DNA of 42,978 bases from a virus. The stretch covers positions 1 through 42,978 of the IMG/VR virus record IMGVR_UViG_3300037392_000014, one strand, 5' to 3'. Shown here piece by piece: positions 36,229 through 42,521 of this stretch. A program made the translations under genes and the position numbers. Numbering within the stretch: position 1 is the first letter of the stretch; the number at the start of each line of letters is the position of its first letter. The notes below the pieces were generated by a model. That model ran no database searches. It had not been told where the DNA came from and saw only the letters and a list, made by a program, of their open reading frames with translations.

Positions 36229-36248
36229 TATGTAATGTACATTACATA
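36229..36248. promoter_or_regulatory. Perfect 20-bp palindrome TATGTAATGT/ACATTACATA
   Basis: The palindrome lies in the intergenic gap after the winged-helix gene, next to a TTGACA hexamer at about 36213. A matching -10 is not clear. Possibly an operator for the winged-helix protein. Confidence 0.5.
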
Positions 36249-36252
36249 CAAC

Positions 36253-36280
36253 ACAAAAGGCCGTTTATGCGGTCTTTTGT
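36253..36280 (+). terminator. Intrinsic terminator after the winged-helix gene
   Basis: An 11-bp hairpin (36253-36263 with 36270-36280; one G-U pair) with a 6-nt loop ends with TTTTGT and is followed by CGTTTTT. It would end the two-gene regulatory transcript. The U-run is interrupted, so its strength is moderate. Confidence 0.65.
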
Positions 36281-36385
36281 CGTTTTTGCGCTACAAAACG
36301 AACATATTTTGTATATCCCAATCGTGCGCAACATAAGTGATGTGATTATGAAAACTCCTTTAAACAACTTGATGGAGTTTGTAAC

Positions 36386-36964
36386 ATGGATACGACAATT
36401 GTTGACCTGTCTTTCTGCACTAAAGCCTTAACTACGGCTCTTGCTATGAGCAAGCAATCAATTCAAGTAGAGGTTGCTGTAGCATTTGTGACGTTCTATG
36501 AGCTAGGCGGCACTGAATTGTCTATGAAACGCGATCTCAGACAGATTTACCATGATGCAGGCAGGGTAGATTGCTTGACGGCTGATTCACGCTCATATCA
36601 GACCGTTACACGCAGGATTAATCGTTGTGCAGCTCTGTATCAGAAAATCGGCTCCAAGCGTCTTGCTCGCGTCCTGAAGGGCAAAGAGAAGCAGGAATTA
36701 ATTGATGCCGTAATTGAGTTCCTCGCACCGCTTGAAATCGAATCAATGGATGACGTCGCAGCCCATGCAGGAATGACACGTAAGCGCGCAGAAGACGAAG
36801 CGACACACGAGCCTGACAAGCACGATAGACGAGCAACAGATGCACCTGGCACAACGCATGTGAAGACAAAACACATTGACGTTGCAGTACCACCAGACAC
36901 GCCAGCTAACGAGCTGATTGCATTGGCTAACAAGCTCTTGGCGTTAGCGCAGAAAATTGTGTAG
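36386..36964 (+). CDS. Hypothetical regulatory-type protein
   Basis: ATG 36386 follows GGAG. The 192-residue product has a helical first half (MSKQSIQVEVAVAFVTFYEL, YQTVTRRINRCAALYQKIGS, KGKEKQELIDAVIEFLAPLE), a charged linker (HEPDKHDRRATDAPGTTHVK) and a helical tail ANELIALANKLLALAQKIV. The pattern resembles phage proteins seen near replication or immunity regions but I cannot name a family. It is followed by a strong terminator. Confidence 0.7.
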   Translation: MDTTIVDLSFCTKALTTALAMSKQSIQVEVAVAFVTFYELGGTELSMKRDLRQIYHDAGRVDCLTADSRSYQTVTRRINRCAALYQKIGSKRLARVLKGKEKQELIDAVIEFLAPLEIESMDDVAAHAGMTRKRAEDEATHEPDKHDRRATDAPGTTHVKTKHIDVAVPPDTPANELIALANKLLALAQKIV

Positions 36965-37021
36965 AATTGATCTCGAAATCCTTTGTTTCCTCGTTCTTGT
37001 TTTACCATTCTTCTTCTCTTC

Positions 37022-37049
37022 AGACCGCTTCCCCAGCGGTCTTTTTTTT
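37022..37049 (+). terminator. Strong intrinsic terminator
   Basis: Perfect 8-bp hairpin AGACCGCT/AGCGGTCT with a 5-nt TCCCC loop, followed by eight T. It ends the transcript of the 192-residue gene. The palindrome copy 3 starts immediately after. Confidence 0.85.
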
Positions 37050-37050
37050 A

Positions 37051-37060
37051 TCACATGTGA
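37051..37060. promoter_or_regulatory. Palindromic site TCACATGTGA (copy 3)
   Basis: The core with flanks forms TATCACATGTGATA, a 14-bp perfect palindrome, directly after the terminator and about 70 bp before the 60-residue gene. It is the most symmetric of the three copies. Candidate operator for the transcript that leads into the structured leader RNA. Confidence 0.55.
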
Positions 37061-37129
37061 TAGCTTTTTCATAGCATTTCACCGGTAGTTGTCGTAATCT
37101 GTCTCCAGGCAAACCAAAGGAGACAGGAC

Positions 37130-37312
37130 ATGACTATGTTGGAATTTCGTCACATTATCCAAGCCCTTCACCAAGAGCGTTGCCTGCCAACCTGGCAGCG
37201 TGATTTCATTCGTCAAGCCTACGCAACGAGTCTAGGAGGCGAGAAGCCTTTTCACCTGACCGCTAAGCAGCAAGAGAACGTCATTGTCATCTATAAACAA
37301 CACTACCAATAG
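37130..37312 (+). CDS. 60-residue hypothetical protein
   Basis: ATG 37130 follows GGAGACAGGAC. The product (MTMLEFRHIIQALHQERCLP, then WQRDFIRQAYATSLGGEKPF) is basic and helical and ends QENVIVIYKQHYQ. No family recognised. It precedes a small membrane gene and the leader RNA. Confidence 0.68.
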   Translation: MTMLEFRHIIQALHQERCLPTWQRDFIRQAYATSLGGEKPFHLTAKQQENVIVIYKQHYQ

Positions 37313-37321
37313 GAGATTGAG

Positions 37322-37423
37322 ATGCAACGCTATTCGACCGTTTCTAGCTTCAACTGGCCTGTTGCTGTGCTGATTGCTCTTGTAGGACTGTTTTGGACCG
37401 TTGTGTATTGGCTTTGGTTATAA
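37322..37423 (+). CDS. 33-residue membrane protein
   Basis: ATG 37322 has AGGAGA 7 nt upstream. MQRYSTVSSFNWPVAVLIAL is followed by VGLFWTVVYWLWL, one hydrophobic segment rich in Trp. Tightly spaced after the 60-residue gene. One of many tiny membrane proteins in this genome; unknown role. Confidence 0.6.
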   Translation: MQRYSTVSSFNWPVAVLIALVGLFWTVVYWLWL

Positions 37424-37472
37424 GTGTTGACAGATCATAATATCTTCTGAGAAAATTCGTACTAATGGTGTG

Positions 37473-37871
37473 GTAGCCAGAGCACAAGGGAGAAACAGTA
37501 GCCAAGGCCGTTTAAGTCTTGGGCGCTGTTGAGATTGAGGGAGCTAAGCTGTTTCTCCGCCCTCACTCTCTCTACCTCCAGCGCTCAAGATTTAAGCGGC
37601 TTTTTTGCGTTCTGGCTACTCATCATTCGTACTCCGCACGACAGTAAGGGCCGCCCGGCCGCACGGAAGAGTAGGGCAGACATAAGTCCTCGCGTAATCT
37701 GACTAGGGGGCGATCAAGCGAGCACATTGCTTGAGGAAACCGCGTAAAAAGTGAAGGCCGAAAGGCTGGGCGTGTTGGCTCTACGAAGTGAGCAGCGGTT
37801 GTTACGGTCTTATGTCTTGAGTGCTCTATGGAATGATGTGTTTGGGGGGGATTCACTTTTAACCCCTAGTC
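37473..37871 (+). ncRNA. Structured leader RNA, copy B (homologous to 25767-26158)
   Basis: No gene on the forward strand fits 37424-37893. Elements in order: outer strand GTAGCCAGA (37473-37481) pairing with TCTGGCTAC (37611-37619); GGAGAAACAG (37489-37498) pairing with CTGTTTCTCC in the hairpin loop (37549-37558), a pseudoknot or switch; a 22-bp hairpin stem with every position paired (37507-37528 with 37579-37600, three G-U), an apical helix (37531-37541 with 37560-37570), then U6 at 37601-37606. Downstream: AGACATAAG/CTTATGTCT (37678-37686 with 37809-37817), AACCGC/GCGGTT, a GCC-GAAA-GGC tetraloop, and a closing GACTAGGGG/CCCCTAGTC (37701-37709 with 37863-37871). It ends 22 nt before the next gene. 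Possible promoters: TTGACA at 37427 or TTGGTT-N16-CATAAT (37414-37441). Confidence 0.78.
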
Positions 37872-37893
37872 TTGATACTCCTATGGAGAAAAG

Positions 37894-38241
37894 ATGATTA
37901 AACGTTATGCAGAACAAATCAAAGCCGCAAGACAGCATGCACTAGCTGTTCTCAAGGATCGAGGTAAAGTGGTTCCAGAATCATCCGGCGAAAGGGTCAG
38001 TAATAAAACAATGGTTGTGATGCTTGGAATCACTTTCCCGAATGGAAAGGCGATTAAAAAATGTCATGACAAAGCGCTTCTTCATTGGCATAAAACTGGA
38101 TTTGGAACTTATGCTCCAGCTCTGAAAAATCCAAGCAAGAAACAACTAGCAGCAAGTGACAAAGCATTGATGGCAAGCGCAATCGCGGAGACTATGAAGA
38201 ATCGGAAAACCTATCGAGGAAAAGAAAAGGAGTGGAAATGA
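37894..38241 (+). CDS. First gene after leader copy B; basic hypothetical protein
   Basis: ATG 37894 follows GGAGAAAAG. The 115-residue product (MIKRYAEQIKAARQHALAVL) is basic, with SNKTMVVMLGITFPNGKAIK and HKTGFGTYAPALKNPSKKQL. It may bind nucleic acid. The stop overlaps the next start (ATGA). No family recognised. Confidence 0.7.
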   Translation: MIKRYAEQIKAARQHALAVLKDRGKVVPESSGERVSNKTMVVMLGITFPNGKAIKKCHDKALLHWHKTGFGTYAPALKNPSKKQLAASDKALMASAIAETMKNRKTYRGKEKEWK

Positions 38242-38546
38242 GCGTATTCCCAGATTGGTTACCTAAGGACGCATGGGAAGGCTTCATTGAGATGCGCAAA
38301 GCTATAAAAAAGCCTCTCAAGACTGATCGTGCTATCACGCTTAACATCAATACTCTGGATCGTCTACGCAAAGAGGGGAACGATCCTGAAGAAGTTTTAA
38401 ATCAATCTGTGGCAAATTCATGGCTAGGGTTATTCCCTGTCCGCGTAGAGCGCCGAGGGCAGCCTAAAGGCGTGCAACTAAGTCCGCTGGGCAAAACGGG
38501 CCAAGCGACCGCAAATAACCTGCAAGACTGGCTGGAGGAAGCATGA
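38238..38546 (+). CDS. Phage replication-associated small protein
   Basis: I choose ATG 38238 (MSVFPDWLPKDAWEGFIEMR), 6 nt after AAGGAG, instead of an upstream GTG. The 102-residue product has KAIKKPLKTDRAITLNINTL and RKEGNDPEEVLNQSVANSWL, then GLFPVR. This WxxF.EMR.K.KKP.....L.KL..EGNDP..VL.QS..N.W.GL.P pattern is frequent at the C-terminus of phage replication proteins of the O type, here as a free-standing gene. Role in replication is inferred. Confidence 0.75.
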   Translation: MSVFPDWLPKDAWEGFIEMRKAIKKPLKTDRAITLNINTLDRLRKEGNDPEEVLNQSVANSWLGLFPVRVERRGQPKGVQLSPLGKTGQATANNLQDWLEEA

Positions 38547-38947
38547 GCGACAAGACACTAGCGCAGCACTTTAAGGCTTGGGAGGCTGACGTTTTTGGTT
38601 TTGGTTATGGGACAGGGGAAATGCATACATTATGCGAGTTGCAGAAATTTTTTGCTGTGTGCGAGACAAATGAGCATGAGGGCTATACCTACGACTATCG
38701 CAAAATGGAAGATGCAATGACGCCTGCTAATTTTTGGCTGATGCTAAACATCTTATGCCATGCAGACATCATTGAATATGGAACTTCGCCTCGGTTTGGT
38801 TGGTTGACTGATGAAGGCATTGCATTGCTTAAGTTTGTTATGACTCATAACATCAATGAGCTATATGAAATAGTCATGGGCGATTCTGATTTAGGTGACT
38901 ATTGCATAGAGGGGGACAACCCATTCAGAGGTAAACATGCTAGATAA
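38543..38947 (+). CDS. Hypothetical early protein
   Basis: The 134-residue product (MSDKTLAQHFKAWEADVFGF) is mixed alpha/beta with EMHTLCELQKFFAVCETNEH and FGWLTDEGIALLKFVMTHNI. It overlaps both neighbours by 4-11 nt, so it is in a coupled array with replication-type genes. I recognise no family. Confidence 0.7.
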   Translation: MSDKTLAQHFKAWEADVFGFGYGTGEMHTLCELQKFFAVCETNEHEGYTYDYRKMEDAMTPANFWLMLNILCHADIIEYGTSPRFGWLTDEGIALLKFVMTHNINELYEIVMGDSDLGDYCIEGDNPFRGKHAR

Positions 38948-39542
38948 CATCGAAGAGAAGCGCCGCTTCGCCCAGATCATGACCATGCTGGCCGACTATT
39001 ACGATAAGGAAGTGTCGAAAGCCAAGGCAACGATGTATTGGGAGGGACTAAAGCAATACGACCTGGAAGCGGTGGAAAAGGCGTTCAAGATGCACGCAGC
39101 ATCGCCGGACGAGAATAGCCGCTGGTTCCCGAAGATTGCCGACCTGCTGAAGTACATCGAGGGTAACACTGAAGACAAGGCGCAACTCGCATGGTCGAAG
39201 GTAGACAAAGCAATCCGGCAAGTAGGTACTTACACCGATGTTGTTTTTGACGATCCAATCATTCATGCAGTGATTATGGACATGGGTGGTTGGCATCTGT
39301 TAGGCGAAAAGGATGACGAGGCGTGGCCCTTCGTCGCCAAGGAGTTCGTTACTCGCTACAGAGGCTACAAGCAGAAGACACAGCAGCCGGACTATCCTGC
39401 TCGTTTGATTGGGTTGGCTAACACACACAATGCGTCAAATGGACTTCCATTAGCGCCGCCAAGGCTAGTTGGAGACATTCAAAAATGCAAATTGGTGCTG
39501 GCACTGGAAAACAAGAAGGACGAACTAAAGCAGCTTAACTAG
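38937..39542 (+). CDS. DUF6475-like phage protein (possible helicase-loading role)
   Basis: The 201-residue protein has FAQIMTMLADYYDKEVSKAK, MYWEGLKQYDLEAVEKAFKM, RWFPKIADLLKYIEG, KAQLAWSKVDKAIRQVGTYT, DVVFDDPIIHAVIMDMGGWH and FVTRYRGYKQK. This is the pattern of the DUF6475 family found in phage replication regions. The family may assist the replicative helicase, but that is not established. It lies downstream of the O-type fragment gene, supporting a replication context. Confidence 0.82.
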   Translation: MLDNIEEKRRFAQIMTMLADYYDKEVSKAKATMYWEGLKQYDLEAVEKAFKMHAASPDENSRWFPKIADLLKYIEGNTEDKAQLAWSKVDKAIRQVGTYTDVVFDDPIIHAVIMDMGGWHLLGEKDDEAWPFVAKEFVTRYRGYKQKTQQPDYPARLIGLANTHNASNGLPLAPPRLVGDIQKCKLVLALENKKDELKQLN

Positions 39543-39551
39543 GAGAAAGAA

Positions 39552-39737
39552 ATGGATGACGAATTTGTTGTGATTATGTTTTTAATAGTGCTAATGGGAA
39601 TTGGCGCAGCAGTTGGAGCCTTTGCATCTAATGTATCTACAAGCAATTCAACATTTAAAGACTGTCAGCGATATGGGAAAACTGTATTGCGAGATAAGAT
39701 TATTGAATGCAAGATTATTAGCGAGGATGTTAAATGA
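39552..39737 (+). CDS. 61-residue membrane protein
   Basis: ATG 39552 follows AGGAG. MDDEFVVIMFLIVLMGIGAA is an N-terminal transmembrane segment, then a polar region with Cys residues (STFKDCQRYGKTVLRD). It could be an uncleaved signal anchor. It overlaps the next gene by 4 nt. Unknown role. Confidence 0.65.
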   Translation: MDDEFVVIMFLIVLMGIGAAVGAFASNVSTSNSTFKDCQRYGKTVLRDKIIECKIISEDVK

Positions 39738-40066
39738 CTAAGGAATACACAGAAGCATTTGCACGCCAGGAAGTCATGCGGTTGCTGACAAAGGAATCTG
39801 CTGGCTACTCTGACATGATGATGAGCCGGAAGCTTGGTATTGGACTGCCAGCTCTGCGCCTGGTGCTAGAGAACATGGAGCGCGACAAGATCATCCGCAA
39901 AGAGCCGCTGGGCAAGTGCAAGCGCTATTACATTCCGTCGCCATCCCAACTTGCTGCAGAACAGGCCGAGAAACCGATTATGCGGCCCTTGGCGCCGCGC
40001 CCACAGCACAAGGCTATCATTGAGCGCATCATGGATGAACGCATGGCTATTGCTTCCGTTGGGTAA
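39734..40066 (+). CDS. Winged-helix-like protein, paralogue of 42001-42345
   Basis: The 110-residue product has EVMRLLTKESAGYSDMMMSR, LGIGLPALRLVLENMERDKI, and a wing with IRKEPLGKCKRYYIPSPSQL, the same plan as the protein at 42001. Both have a SxxQLAxEx(A/E)xx segment after the wing and a charged helical tail. Small phage DNA-binding proteins of this type probably regulate or modulate replication. The target is unknown. Confidence 0.72.
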   Translation: MTKEYTEAFARQEVMRLLTKESAGYSDMMMSRKLGIGLPALRLVLENMERDKIIRKEPLGKCKRYYIPSPSQLAAEQAEKPIMRPLAPRPQHKAIIERIMDERMAIASVG

Positions 40067-40069
40067 TAT

Positions 40070-40348
40070 ATGTCAAAGAGCTACGCTAAGATTTCTAGCA
40101 GGATCAGAAAGAGCCGAAGAGAAACTATCTACAAGATGCTGCTTAAAAAGCATGGGCAGGTCTTATGTTTCGTATGCGGCCTGCCTGTGGATGAATCAAA
40201 AGCTACACTTGAACATATCAAACCACGATCTTTGGGCGGTACATTAGCTATGGATAATTTGGCTATTTCGCATGCCAAGTGCAATCGCAAACGCGGTGCG
40301 AGCGAAGATATTGGAAACCGGAAGCTAACATTGGTAAATAAAAAATAA
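40070..40348 (+). CDS. HNH endonuclease
   Basis: The 92-residue protein has a basic N-terminus (MSKSYAKISSRIRKSRRETI), then CFVCGLPVDESKATLEHIKP, the catalytic His with RSLGGTLAMDNLAISHAKCN and a final basic tail. All HNH residues are present: two Cys pairs, the HI..., the Asn and the final His. Small phage HNH proteins of this kind can act in packaging or be mobile. It is not near terminase here. Confidence 0.88.
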   Translation: MSKSYAKISSRIRKSRRETIYKMLLKKHGQVLCFVCGLPVDESKATLEHIKPRSLGGTLAMDNLAISHAKCNRKRGASEDIGNRKLTLVNKK

Positions 40349-40356
40349 GGTGATAT

Positions 40357-40635
40357 ATGAATGTGAAACCGGGTGATTTGGCGATTCAAATTAATTCGAC
40401 AAGAGGGCTGGAGGGGCGAATTTGCAAAGTTATTAGGTATATTGGATTTTGCATGTACGATAATCTTTCATGTGACTACGATGCATGGGAATGCGAAATT
40501 CAAAGTCCTCAATTTAATATATTTGGTGTTAGATTTGATGCTGTGCCAATATCAGATTCTTGGCTCCGTCCTATCTCTGGACTTCCAGATACTGATAACG
40601 TGGAAGATAAAAAGCCTATCAAGGAGGTAGCATGA
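40357..40635 (+). CDS. Small phage protein of known style (SH3-like)
   Basis: The 92-residue product begins MNVKPGDLAIQINSTRGLEG and has KVIRYIGF, YDAWECEIQSPQFNIFGVRF and PISDSWLRPISGLPD. The pattern KPGDLAxxI....EG.ICxV and WLRPISG is common in proteobacterial phages and could be a small beta-barrel. No function is established. Start follows AGGTGAT. Confidence 0.72.
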   Translation: MNVKPGDLAIQINSTRGLEGRICKVIRYIGFCMYDNLSCDYDAWECEIQSPQFNIFGVRFDAVPISDSWLRPISGLPDTDNVEDKKPIKEVA

Positions 40636-40835
40636 GCGAATGCAAAGGATTACTTGGGAAAATATTCGGGCACAAATACTATGCAAATTATTCATTTGGT
40701 TCGCCAATGCTAATTGATGTAAAAAGGGTAACCGAGGAAGGATTCATTAGGATGATAGAAGCTACCAAGCCTGCCACTTATGAAGGCTCTATTTGCGAGC
40801 GATGCGGCCATAAAATCACAAAGGATAAAGAATGA
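40632..40835 (+). CDS. Small CxxC protein
   Basis: The 67-residue product (MSECKGLLGKIFGHKYYANY) has a GHK motif near the N-terminus and CERCGHKI near the C-terminus, typical of the tiny zinc-binding phage proteins that begin with a K(I/F)FGHK segment. It overlaps both neighbours by 4 nt. Function unknown. Confidence 0.7.
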   Translation: MSECKGLLGKIFGHKYYANYSFGSPMLIDVKRVTEEGFIRMIEATKPATYEGSICERCGHKITKDKE

Positions 40836-41056
40836 GCGACAACAAACAACAATCAGCATTCCCTCATCCTAAATTCGGTGGAGCATGGGGAAGTGATCCG
40901 GAGCCAGGGATGACACTGCGCGATGCATTCGCAATTGCTGCACTTCCGAGTTTACTTAACTCACTTTACAGTGGTGACAACTTTTGGTTTCCTAATATCG
41001 CGGAAGAGGCGTATAAGATGGCTGATTTTATGATGGTACAAAGGGAGAAGAAATGA
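40832..41056 (+). CDS. Small phage protein with GMTLRDAFA motif
   Basis: The 74-residue product contains AFPHPKFGG, EPGMTLRDAFAIAALPSLLN and AEEAYKMADFMMVQREKK. The GMTLRD.FA.AAL....A..A Y..AD.M...R pattern is widespread in proteobacterial phages. It is coupled by ATGA overlaps on both sides. No function is known. Confidence 0.78.
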   Translation: MSDNKQQSAFPHPKFGGAWGSDPEPGMTLRDAFAIAALPSLLNSLYSGDNFWFPNIAEEAYKMADFMMVQREKK

Positions 41057-41445
41057 GCGTTTGGTGCAATCGTACGTTGGTAATTTCCCCTCTATATTTT
41101 GGCTTATGCACGTCTGAAAAGATGCTTCATAAGGAATTGAAGAAATTAGGAATTCCAGTCACTACTTGGCCTCTATTTATCAGTAATGTATGGAATGGTG
41201 CAACTACACATTTTTTTGAAAGTGATAAAGGAAAACCATGTGCTCTGGTATGTATAAGAGATGTAGAAGGTGTTACAGGTATTGAGATGGCCGCTGTCTT
41301 AGTCCATGAGGCTGTTCACATTTGGCAAGCCATCAAAGAGAATTATGGAGAAAAAAACCCATCGGATGAATTTGAGGCTTATAGTATTCAGCATATTTCT
41401 GGCCAATTAATGGATGCATATGTTGAGCAAAAGGAGAAGAAATGA
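41053..41445 (+). CDS. HExxH zinc metallopeptidase-like protein
   Basis: The 130-residue protein has LVHEAVHIWQ, with H85, E86 and H89 of the zincin motif, and a downstream glutamate (DEFEAYSIQH, residues 105-113) that could be the third ligand. The N-terminal part has VISPLYFGLCTSEKMLHKEL. Small phage proteins with this motif are known but their substrate is not. It lies in the run of small early genes, overlapping both neighbours. Confidence 0.78.
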   Translation: MSVWCNRTLVISPLYFGLCTSEKMLHKELKKLGIPVTTWPLFISNVWNGATTHFFESDKGKPCALVCIRDVEGVTGIEMAAVLVHEAVHIWQAIKENYGEKNPSDEFEAYSIQHISGQLMDAYVEQKEKK

Positions 41446-41576
41446 CTGACACTCAAAGCGACATTGTGACTATTCTATCCATAGTAGGCATTGCATTGCT
41501 ATTTTCTGCTCTAGCAGAATATCTGGCAGAGAAATACTTTGGTAAGGATAAGAATGATAAGGAGGATGAGGAATGA
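41442..41576 (+). CDS. 44-residue membrane protein
   Basis: ATG 41442 follows AAGGAG and overlaps the zincin stop. MTDTQSDIVTILSIVGIALL is followed by FSALAEYLAEKYFGKDKNDK. One transmembrane span with an acidic and basic C-terminus. Coupled to the next gene by ATGA. Unknown role. Confidence 0.62.
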   Translation: MTDTQSDIVTILSIVGIALLFSALAEYLAEKYFGKDKNDKEDEE

Positions 41577-41893
41577 ATAAGCCGCATAAGCATGCAGAAT
41601 TGATTCACAAATGGGCCGATGGATTTGAAATTGAATTTAAAGATGAGGCTGATGGAAAGTGGAAGAGGCCGCCTGGCGTACCTCAATGGAACGAAGCTAC
41701 TGAATACCGCATCAAGCCAGAGCCTCAATATCCAAAGACAAATATATCAGACCAGCAAATTATGGCGATTTGGAATTCGTTTCCAGCACTAGCAAACATG
41801 GCTGGAGTAATTCTGGTAATGATGAACAAAGCAATTGCTCGTGCCATCGAAGACGGTCAAGTAATCATCGCTCCTGGTCAGATTGAAGGCTAG
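41573..41893 (+). CDS. Phage protein with ADGFEIE and TEYRIKP motif
   Basis: The 106-residue product has KHAELIHKWADGFEIEFKDE and WNEATEYRIKPEPQ, a short module very common in proteobacterial phage proteins, followed by a helical part (SDQQIMAIWNSFPALANMAG). Role unknown. It overlaps the membrane gene start and is separated by about 18 nt from the next. Confidence 0.78.
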   Translation: MNKPHKHAELIHKWADGFEIEFKDEADGKWKRPPGVPQWNEATEYRIKPEPQYPKTNISDQQIMAIWNSFPALANMAGVILVMMNKAIARAIEDGQVIIAPGQIEG

Positions 41894-41911
41894 GGACAAA
41901 GGAGAAGAATA

Positions 41912-42004
41912 ATGGAATTGTTTTATATCCTATTAGGCACATTGGCTCTTATTATTATTGCTCTAAGTTTTGGCAATGGTGACGATGAGGAAGAGGACAA
42001 ATGA
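41912..42004 (+). CDS. 30-residue membrane protein
   Basis: ATG 41912 follows AGGAGAAG. MELFYILLGTLALIIIALSF is a transmembrane segment and the tail is acidic (GNGDDEEEDK). The stop overlaps the next start (ATGA). Smallest credible gene in the region; supported by ribosome-binding site, spacing and topology. Confidence 0.6.
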   Translation: MELFYILLGTLALIIIALSFGNGDDEEEDK

Positions 42005-42345
42005 AAACGGAAGAAATTACTACATTTCAGCCGCAGATTCTAAATTATCTGCGCGGAAGGATTGGAGATATTGTCTCTGTTAAATCCGTAGCGAAATATT
42101 TGAAGGTTGGCGAAGCATCGGTCATGCATATCATGCTTAATATGGAATTGGATGGCCTCATTCGAAAAGGGCGAACTTCAAAAGGAACGTTAGGTTTCTT
42201 TTTGCCTAGCCGAGAGCAATTGGCGTCAGAAGAAGCTGCAGCAGGTAAAAGCCGTTTGTTCAAGAAACTGCGCTCTGATCCTCAAAAGCTTGAACGCCTG
42301 GAAGAGATTAAGCGCCAGCGAGAACTGTATAAGAGCATCGGATGA
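42001..42345 (+). CDS. Winged-helix-like protein, paralogue of 39734-40066
   Basis: The 114-residue product has ITTFQPQILNYLRGRIGDIV, SVAKYLKVGEASVMHIMLNM and a wing with GRTSKGTLGFFLPSREQLAS, then a basic helical tail (KKLRSDPQKLERLEEIKRQR). It shares the layout with the 110-residue protein at 39734. Probably DNA-binding; target unknown. Confidence 0.72.
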   Translation: MKTEEITTFQPQILNYLRGRIGDIVSVKSVAKYLKVGEASVMHIMLNMELDGLIRKGRTSKGTLGFFLPSREQLASEEAAAGKSRLFKKLRSDPQKLERLEEIKRQRELYKSIG

Positions 42346-42521
42346 TTAAGTATATTCCATTGGCTATTTTACTTTGCGCTTGCTCTAGCCAAAACGATAC
42401 AGAGCAAGCCATGAAAGCATTAATTGTTCAATGCGACAAACCAGTCAAGATTACTGCCAAATTCTCAAACTATGGCAATGAGATTGTTATGGTTTGCGAT
42501 GAGGTTAAGAAGATTAAATGA
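42342..42521 (+). CDS. 59-residue lipoprotein-like protein
   Basis: ATG 42342 overlaps the previous stop. MIKYIPLAILLCACSSQNDT has an n-region, a hydrophobic stretch and lipobox-like LLCAC or ACSS, so it should be lipidated in a Gram-negative host. The rest (ALIVQCDKPVKITAKFSNYG then EIVMVCDEVKKI) has two Cys that might form a disulfide. Roles such as spanin or superinfection exclusion are possible but unproven. Confidence 0.68.
   Translation: MIKYIPLAILLCACSSQNDTEQAMKALIVQCDKPVKITAKFSNYGNEIVMVCDEVKKIK

Noticed and set aside
37623-37856. Open frame of 77 codons on the minus strand across leader copy B
   Set aside because: Antisense to the structured RNA, with the composition typical of spurious frames opposite noncoding RNAs.
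37473-37871. Retron-type msr-msd RNA because of long inverted repeats
   Set aside because: No reverse transcriptase gene is present nearby, and the RNA sits as a 5' leader with conserved elements downstream of the main hairpin.
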